64,000 nucleotides of DNA from Nocardia acidivorans NBRC 108247 (GTDB taxonomy: Bacteria > Actinomycetota > Actinomycetes > Mycobacteriales > Mycobacteriaceae). How positions within the stretch are numbered: the first letter of the stretch is position 1; each line of letters opens with the position of its first letter. This document shows positions 58,987-64,000 of this stretch, one piece after another. Location of the stretch: NCBI RefSeq assembly GCF_001625085.1, contig NZ_BDAW01000011.1, positions 118,009 through 182,008 on the forward strand, in the 5' to 3' direction. Position numbers and translations under genes: made by a program. The notes beneath the pieces are model-generated. The model was not told the DNA's origin, did not search any database, and saw nothing but the letters and a program-made list of their open reading frames with translations.

Positions 58987-59682
58987 CTACGGCAGCGCGG
59001 CGATCAGCTGCTCGACCTCGACCCGCGGGCCGGTGAAGAACGGGATCTCCTCGCGCACATGCAACCTCGCCTCGGTGGCGCGCAGATCACGCATGAGATC
59101 AACGATGCGGTGCAGTTCGGGAGCCTCGAAGGCCAGGATCCACTCGTAGTCGCCGAGCGCGAACGAGGCGACCGTATTGGCCCGCACATCCGGATAGCCG
59201 CGGGCGGCCTTACCGTGGTCGGAGAGCATCTTGCGACGCTCCTCATCGGGGAGCAGGTACCACTCGTAGGAGCGCACGAACGGGTAGACGCAGATGTAGT
59301 TGCCCGGCTCCTCACCCGCCAGGAACGCGGGGATATGGCTCTTGTTGAACTCGGCCGGCCGGTGCAGGGCCGCATTGCTCCAGACCGGATTGCTCGCCGA
59401 ACCCAGCTCGGTGACCCGGCGGAAATCGGCGTACGCGGCCTGCAACTCCTCGATCTTCTCGGCGTGCCACCAGATCATGAAATCGGCGTCCGCGCGCATA
59501 CCGGCCACATCGTAGATACCGCGCACCACCACTCCGCGATCTTCCAGCGAATCGAAGAAGGCCCGGGCCTCCTTGATGGCGGCCGCCCGATCCTCACCCA
59601 GCACACCGGGCTCCACCTGGAACACCGAGAACATGAGGTAGCGGATGGTGTCATTGAGGGACTTGTAGTCGAGTCGCGCCAT
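58987..59682 (-). CDS. hemQ: Coproheme decarboxylase (HemQ/ChdC)
   Basis: A 231-residue member of the chlorite-dismutase-like family that makes haem b from coproheme in Gram-positive bacteria. It starts [20 protein letters not shown] and has [60 protein letters not shown] (with the Tyr used in catalysis) and the haem-ligand region [20 protein letters not shown]. It is nearly the same sequence as Rv2676c. ATG 59691 (MGVMARL) is an alternative. In mycobacteria it abuts hemY; here a tetR and a dehydratase gene lie between. The tetR 3' end overlaps its 5' end, so expression may be coupled to tetR. Confidence 0.96.
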   Translation of the reverse strand: MARLDYKSLNDTIRYLMFSVFQVEPGVLGEDRAAAIKEARAFFDSLEDRGVVVRGIYDVAGMRADADFMIWWHAEKIEELQAAYADFRRVTELGSASNPVWSNAALHRPAEFNKSHIPAFLAGEEPGNYICVYPFVRSYEWYLLPDEERRKMLSDHGKAARGYPDVRANTVASFALGDYEWILAFEAPELHRIVDLMRDLRATEARLHVREEIPFFTGPRVEVEQLIAALP

Positions 59683-60385
59683 GACCCCCATCGTGCCACC
59701 CGCCTCCGGGCGCGGCGGCAGCGGTCCCGGCGGTGCCGCGCGCGGTCGCGGCCCAGGAGTCGATGAGGCGGCGCAGGCCGTCCCGGAACGGCGCATCGGA
59801 GGTGATCAACGCCGTGACCTCGTCGAAATGACCTGAGAGCAAAGGAAACTCCGCCGGATCCAGCGCCGCCAGCGCGGACCGTGCGCGCGAATTCACCTCC
59901 CTGGCGTCCCAATGCTCAACCAGCGCGGCGCAACCCAGGGTGTAGAGATACATCTCCCGATACGCGTGGAACGCGTCGGTGATCGACAGACCCAGCGAGA
60001 GATTGTCCGCCACTTGCGGTTCGGTCAACCGCTTCAGCAGCCGGGGGCCGAGCACGGGCCGGGTGCCGCGCAACAGCACCAAGCCCGGATGCGCGGCCAT
60101 AAGGGTGTACCAGGCCATGAAACGCTCCTCGGTGGCGCGCGCCCACGACATCGCACCGGGGGCGATCTCCGGCAGATTCGCGGCCAGATGATCCGAGAGC
60201 AGATCCAGCAGACCGCTCAGATCACCGCCGCCACGCCGCACCACCGTGGTGTGCGACACCTTCAGATGCGCGGCGATACTGCGGAAGCTCAAGTGCGACG
60301 CCCCGCGCGACTCGATGATCTCCAGGCCGGCGCGGGCAATCGCCTCCGGTGTCGCCTCCGCTAGCGACTTCGAGGTCCTGGGCAT
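59651..60385 (-). CDS. TetR family transcriptional regulator
   Basis: A 244-residue regulator. The HTH is [20 protein letters not shown], then [20 protein letters not shown]. The C-terminal part contains [20 protein letters not shown] and [20 protein letters not shown], the TetR-C type seen with hydrophobic ligands. The last residues are low-complexity Ala/Gly and overlap the hemQ start by about 30 bp on the same strand. ATG 60385 lies just beyond a palindrome TTACACTGTAA at 60400-60410, a likely self-operator. The dehydratase gene at 60510 is divergent and a likely target. Confidence 0.88.
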   Translation of the reverse strand: MPRTSKSLAEATPEAIARAGLEIIESRGASHLSFRSIAAHLKVSHTTVVRRGGGDLSGLLDLLSDHLAANLPEIAPGAMSWARATEERFMAWYTLMAAHPGLVLLRGTRPVLGPRLLKRLTEPQVADNLSLGLSITDAFHAYREMYLYTLGCAALVEHWDAREVNSRARSALAALDPAEFPLLSGHFDEVTALITSDAPFRDGLRRLIDSWAATARGTAGTAAAAPGGGWHDGGHGATRLQVPQ

Positions 60386-60399
60386 GAATCCAGTGTAAG

Positions 60400-60410
60400 T
60401 TACAGTGTAA
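60400..60410. promoter_or_regulatory. Candidate TetR operator TTACAgTGTAA
   Basis: A perfect 5+5 palindrome with a 1-bp centre, preceded by a further GTGTAAG half site at 60393-60399. It lies 15 bp upstream of the tetR start and about 100 bp upstream of the divergent dehydratase start. Confidence 0.5.
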
Positions 60411-60509
60411 TTATCCGGTGCACCGGCCGCGCGGAATCTCTTCCACCGCGCCCGGCAGCCGCCGGTAATGACCGGCCACCGGTCCGAAACGAAGAGCGAA
60501 GGAAATGCC

Positions 60510-61451
60510 GTGCAACCCACTTACGCCGACGTGAAGGCGGCCGGCGGCCGCATCTCGGGGCACGTGCGGCCCGTGGTCCTCACCCCCGCCGATACGGTCG
60601 GCGGGGCACAGGTCCGGCTCGCACTCGAACACCTGCAATACGCGGGCAGCTTCAAAGCGCGCGGTGCGGCGAACTTCATGCTCGCGCATTGGGAAGCCGG
60701 GACGCTGCCGCGCGCCGGGGTCACCATCGCCTCGGGCGGGAACGCGGGCGTCGCCTGCGCCTGGGCGGCGCGCATAGTCGATTCGGCGGCAACGGTATTC
60801 CTGCCCGACTCAGCGCCCGCCGTGAAGCTCGAACGACTGCGGGGTTTGGGGGCGCAGGTGCTGCGCGGGGGTGCGACGTACACCGAGGCGGCCGCCGAAT
60901 GCGAGCGGTACGCGGCGACGACGGGGGCGCTGCGCTCACACGCGTACGACGATCCCTACATCGTGGCCGGGGCGGGGACGCTGCTCGAGGAGATCGTCGC
61001 GCAGCTGCCGGAACTCGATACGGTGGTGGTCGCGGTCGGCGGGGGCGGACTGTTCGCCGGGGTCGCGACAGCCGCTGCGCACCATGGGATTCGAGTGGTC
61101 GCGGTCGAACCGGAGAACTGCCGGGCCTTGAACGCGGGACTCGAAGCGGGGCATCCGGTCGACGTACCGGTCACATCGGTGGCGGCGGATTCGCTCGGCG
61201 CGAGCCGGACCTCCGAGATGGCCATCGCGGCGGCCCGGAAAGCGGTCGTCCGCTCGGTGCTGGTGACCGATGAACAGATCATCGCCGCACGCCAATCCCT
61301 GTGGGACGAGCGCAGACTCGCGGTGGAGCATGCCGCGGGGACGGCGCTCGCCGCCCTGCAATCCGGGGCTTATCTGCCGGATCCGGGCGAGCGAATCGCG
61401 GTGGTCATCTGCGGGGCCAATACCGATCCCAGCGATCTGGTCGCCAAGTAA
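60510..61451 (+). CDS. Threonine/serine dehydratase-like PLP enzyme
   Basis: A 313-residue fold-type II PLP enzyme. The Schiff-base Lys is in LQYAGSFKARGAANFMLAHW. The substrate Ser/Asn loop is VTIASGGNAGVACAWAARI, and the phosphate-binding glycine loop is VVVAVGGGGLFAGVATAAAH. The end has VVICGANTDPSDL. Family members deaminate threonine or serine to 2-oxo acids; some are racemases. It is shorter than biosynthetic IlvA and has no regulatory domain, so a catabolic role is likely. GTG 60510 has AAGGAA upstream; ATG 60468 is an alternative. It is divergent from the TetR gene. Confidence 0.9.
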   Translation: MQPTYADVKAAGGRISGHVRPVVLTPADTVGGAQVRLALEHLQYAGSFKARGAANFMLAHWEAGTLPRAGVTIASGGNAGVACAWAARIVDSAATVFLPDSAPAVKLERLRGLGAQVLRGGATYTEAAAECERYAATTGALRSHAYDDPYIVAGAGTLLEEIVAQLPELDTVVVAVGGGGLFAGVATAAAHHGIRVVAVEPENCRALNAGLEAGHPVDVPVTSVAADSLGASRTSEMAIAAARKAVVRSVLVTDEQIIAARQSLWDERRLAVEHAAGTALAALQSGAYLPDPGERIAVVICGANTDPSDLVAK

Positions 61452-61518
61452 TCGACTGTGCGTCAGCGGTTTTCGGGGCGGTCATCGGGGCACTGCCGTC
61501 CGCGGTGGCCGCCGAGGC

Positions 61519-62865
61519 TCAGGGCAGTCGCTCGATGATTCGCGCGGCGGCGGCGGTACCCGAGGCCGCGCAGGCGGGCACACCGACGCCGCCGAGGTAG
61601 GAACCCGCCAGCGCCAGACCGTCGAGATCGGCTGTGGCGGAACGCAGCTCGGCGATCAGGTGGGTATGGCCGGGTGCGTACTGCGGCAGGCCGTCACGCC
61701 AGCGCTGCACCACGGCGGTGAGCGGGCGGATATCGGCTCCGGTCATCACGGTCAGATCCTCCATGGCCGCGCGCACCAGGTCCGCGTCCGGCAAGTCCAG
61801 CAGTGAGTCGTCACCGAACCGTCCGAACGATGCGCGCACCAGCGCCACATCCCGAGCGGCGAGATGCGGCCACTTCCGGCTCGACAAGGTGAAAGCCTTG
61901 GCGCGCAAGGGTTCACCCGTCGCCACCAGAATTCCGGAGTTGTCCGGCAGCTCGGTCTGCTTCGGCAATGTCATCGCCACCACCGCCGACGACGCCAGGC
62001 GAATCCCGGCGGCGATCTCCGAGGCGGCGGGGGCGACCTCACGCAGCAGCGCGGCGGTGACCGGAGCGGGAGTCGCCAACACCACCGCATCGACCGCACC
62101 GACCGGATCCACCAGCCAACCGGTCGCGGTCCGGGCGAGACGGGTTGCGGCAGTGCCCGTTTCGACCTTCACATCGGCGGCGGCGCGCAGTGCGTCCAGC
62201 AGCACCTGATAGCCGTCGCGAATGCCACCGAACACGGGGGTGCCGGACGGTGGCGGGAGCGCCGCCCGCACAGCCTCCGTCAGGCTCCCGGCTCCCCGAT
62301 CCAGTGCTGCCGCCAGCGTCGGCAATGCCGCGCGGACCCCGATCGAATCCGCTGTTCCGGCGTACACGCCGCCCAACAGCGGATCCACGCTCCGCCGGAC
62401 CACCTGCTCGCCGAACCGGTCCGCCACCAGCGCGCCCACGGCGATATCCGACCCGCGCTCCCAGGCCAACGGCCTGCTCGGCTCCTCGGCGACCCGCGCC
62501 AGGGTCTCCTCGTCCACCAGCCCGGCCACCGACTCCGGTCCGGCGGGGATGCCCATGAGCGTCTGTTCCGGCAGGCGATGAGCCTTACCGCCCGACCACA
62601 CCAGTGGCCGTTTAGCCGCCGGATAGACCAACTGGTCCGCAATCCCCAATTCCCGCATCAGCTCGGGGATCTCGGGGCGGCGGCCGACGAACGCCTCCGC
62701 GCCCAGATCCACGGGGTCGCCATCCAGGTCGGTGGTTCGCAGGATGCCGCCCAGGCGGTCGCGCTCATCGATCAGCAGCAGATCAGCTGACGCGCCCAGG
62801 GCCTGACGCAATCTGTACGCCGTCACCAAGCCGCTGATTCCGCCTCCGACTATTGCGATCCGCAT
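61519..62865 (-). CDS. hemY: Protoporphyrinogen/coproporphyrinogen oxidase HemY
   Basis: A 448-residue FAD enzyme. The dinucleotide site is MRIAIVGGGISGLVTAYRLR with LLLIDERDRLGGILRT after it. GDPVDLGAEAFVGRRPEIPE, VADRFGEQVVRRSVDPLLGG, GVYAGTADSIGVRAALPTLA and the C-terminal GLALAGSYLGGVGVPACAAS complete the family pattern. In Gram-positive bacteria it oxidises coproporphyrinogen III to coproporphyrin III upstream of HemQ. It matches Rv2677c in position. A composite inverted repeat element lies upstream of its ATG (62865), so its promoter must lie within or before that repeat. Confidence 0.95.
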   Translation of the reverse strand: MRIAIVGGGISGLVTAYRLRQALGASADLLLIDERDRLGGILRTTDLDGDPVDLGAEAFVGRRPEIPELMRELGIADQLVYPAAKRPLVWSGGKAHRLPEQTLMGIPAGPESVAGLVDEETLARVAEEPSRPLAWERGSDIAVGALVADRFGEQVVRRSVDPLLGGVYAGTADSIGVRAALPTLAAALDRGAGSLTEAVRAALPPPSGTPVFGGIRDGYQVLLDALRAAADVKVETGTAATRLARTATGWLVDPVGAVDAVVLATPAPVTAALLREVAPAASEIAAGIRLASSAVVAMTLPKQTELPDNSGILVATGEPLRAKAFTLSSRKWPHLAARDVALVRASFGRFGDDSLLDLPDADLVRAAMEDLTVMTGADIRPLTAVVQRWRDGLPQYAPGHTHLIAELRSATADLDGLALAGSYLGGVGVPACAASGTAAAARIIERLP

Positions 62866-62934
62866 TGACCACTCCTCTCTGGTTGCAACCTACTCTCGGG
62901 GTGGGGTCTGCCCTGTTGGTGGTACTGGACAGGG

Positions 62935-63515
62935 GTGGCCGACCCATGTGTCTGGTCGGTTCGCGGAATGGGTTTGCGTTTGCTCAACCGGGCTGCAAAG
63001 CAGAACAGGCAATGCTGGTTACCTCGTCTGCCGTACCCGGCTTTCGCTCCCCATTGGCAGCCGCACCCTCACCTCCCAGCCTGGCCGGCTGGCTGTGGTT
63101 ACCTTCAGAACCAAAACCAAAGGACGCCAGGACAAGAAGGACCGACAGACCCGCGGACCCAAGCCCCTGCACCACCTCAACCCTCACCACCATGACGCCC
63201 TAAAACCCCTCCGCCACAGCACCTCTCGCACCCGCCCTGACAACTCCCTCCATCACGCCACCGTCAAAGCGCACCACCCTCAAGGAACTGCTCGTCTGGG
63301 CATCGTGGCCGGTCTCGGTGTTCTTGGGGGTTTGGTCCTGAAGGTTCCCTCAGCCATCCGGCCAGGCTGGGACGTGAGAGCGCGGCTCCCGATGGGGGAG
63401 CGAAAGTCGGGTACGGCAGGCGACGTGCCCAGCACTGCCGCGTTTGTTTTGCGTGTCCTCCCGAACCCCGCTGGCACCGCAGGATTCCGCCCTGCTGTGC
63501 TACGAAGGCCCCGGG
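62935..63515. repeat. Composite inverted repeat element, copy 2 (units C and D)
   Basis: Unit C (about 62935-63135, plus) matches unit A of copy 1. Both start GGCCGACCCATGT and share GCGTTTGCTCAACCGGGCTGC, the GGTTACCTCGTCTGCCGTAC block and ACCTTCAGAACCAAAAC. Unit D (about 63325-63515, inverted) matches unit B, including GAACCCCGCTGG and CTACGAAGGCCCCGGG. The units converge on a spacer of about 190 bp, as in copy 1. The element lies between hemY and the window end. No credible gene is found in it. Confidence 0.85.
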
Positions 63516-64000
63516 TGCAAGCAACGGGTCCCTCCTCCGCTCCCGGCCCGAGAGTGCGCGCCCTGGACGCGAAAACCCCACCGCCACACCAGCCATGCGG
63601 GAACGAATAGGAGGGGGCCACACAGGGAACCGCCTGAGCATGCCAGCACCAAGTACTTGCGCACCCTGCGCTCCCTACCTATTTGTCTTCGCCGCGCGGC
63701 GCGCGCGTCGACGCCGCGGCCGCCCGGACCTGCGGCGCGACCTGCACCCCGCCCGGTTGTATGACCTGGCGGTACCACCGGCTGCTCTGCCCCGGCTGCC
63801 GGGTGAGGGTCGCGTTGGGTGCGCTGAGCGGCCCTGAGCGCTGCTCACTCGCGTCCATCGCGGGCTCGGATCCGAGCGATGGTGAGACCGCAACCGGTTT
63901 CGCGGCAGGAGTGCGGCACGAAATGGCCACGGCCACACCAGCACCTGCCTGTAGCACCGGCAGGTGGTTTCCCTGTCGGTGCTTGAAGGCTGTTCAGCGT
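63516..64000. other. Right end of the window without a confident gene
   Basis: On the minus strand a frame stays open from near the window edge to 63679 and contains VLQAGAGVAVAISCRTPAAK, which has a weak lipobox-like AISC, then LTRQPGQSSRWYRQVIQPGG. It could be the tail of a gene reading in from the right. No family is recognised. Nothing else is supported in this stretch. Confidence 0.25.

Overview
The window is high-GC actinobacterial DNA. It most likely comes from Nocardia or a close mycolic-acid-bearing relative. The evidence is an AftC-type arabinofuranosyltransferase, a cyclopropane/mycolate-type methyltransferase, a cutinase, type VII secretion-like small proteins, a DUF222/HNH (13E12-type) endonuclease and HTH/DUF397 pairs. 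All calls come from reading the sequence; no database search was run.

Layout. 1-5 kb: the end of an osmolyte-transporter-like gene, tRNA-Gly and tRNA-Val, two RibD/DHFR-like reductases, an AraC regulator bounded by a perfect 27-bp inverted repeat, and gene scraps. 3.2-6.1 kb: a partner-switching module (SpoIIE phosphatase, MarR, STAS protein, anti-sigma-type kinase) with a shared palindromic operator. 6.4-9.7 kb: a glycosyltransferase coupled to a debranching-type glycosidase. 10-15.3 kb: small metabolic genes, an alpha/beta hydrolase pseudogene, a composite inverted repeat and the DUF222/HNH gene with a long internal tandem repeat. 15.4-16.5 kb: an XRE/DUF5753 plus DUF397 pair.

16.5-25.3 kb: a cell-envelope/secretion-like cluster. 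Six tightly coupled plus-strand genes encode a secreted Gly/Pro-rich protein, two paralogous single-pass membrane proteins, two P-loop-like proteins lacking the Walker lysine, and a cutinase. They end at a terminator. A second tRNA-Gly copy, a small pilin-like membrane protein and an HTH/nuclease-like fusion follow. I could not match this set to a named system, and it is the best candidate here for something undescribed.

25.4-34.4 kb: an oligopeptide-binding lipoprotein, a membrane-anchored nuclease-like protein, an MFS transporter with a frameshifted GNAT gene, and an ABC-F protein preceded by a 7-codon aromatic leader peptide (probable antibiotic-responsive attenuation). A TetR/MpaB-type oxygenase pair closes the block.

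34.4-62.9 kb follows the Mycobacterium tuberculosis order Rv2670c to Rv2677c: ZapE-like ATPase, RibD-like reductase, secreted hydrolase, aftC, msrB, methyltransferase, hemQ, hemY. It is interrupted by about 15 kb at 40.7-55.7 kb. That block starts with a decayed IS256-family transposase and carries a type VII-like accessory operon, an MFS/dioxygenase/DUF4254 cassette, an XRE/flavoprotein pair, unknown genes, a monooxygenase and an SGNH acyltransferase. A second scar at 56.6-58.8 kb holds fragments of a nitrilase, an amine oxidase and a sensor kinase fused to a response regulator. The right end carries a second copy of the composite inverted repeat.
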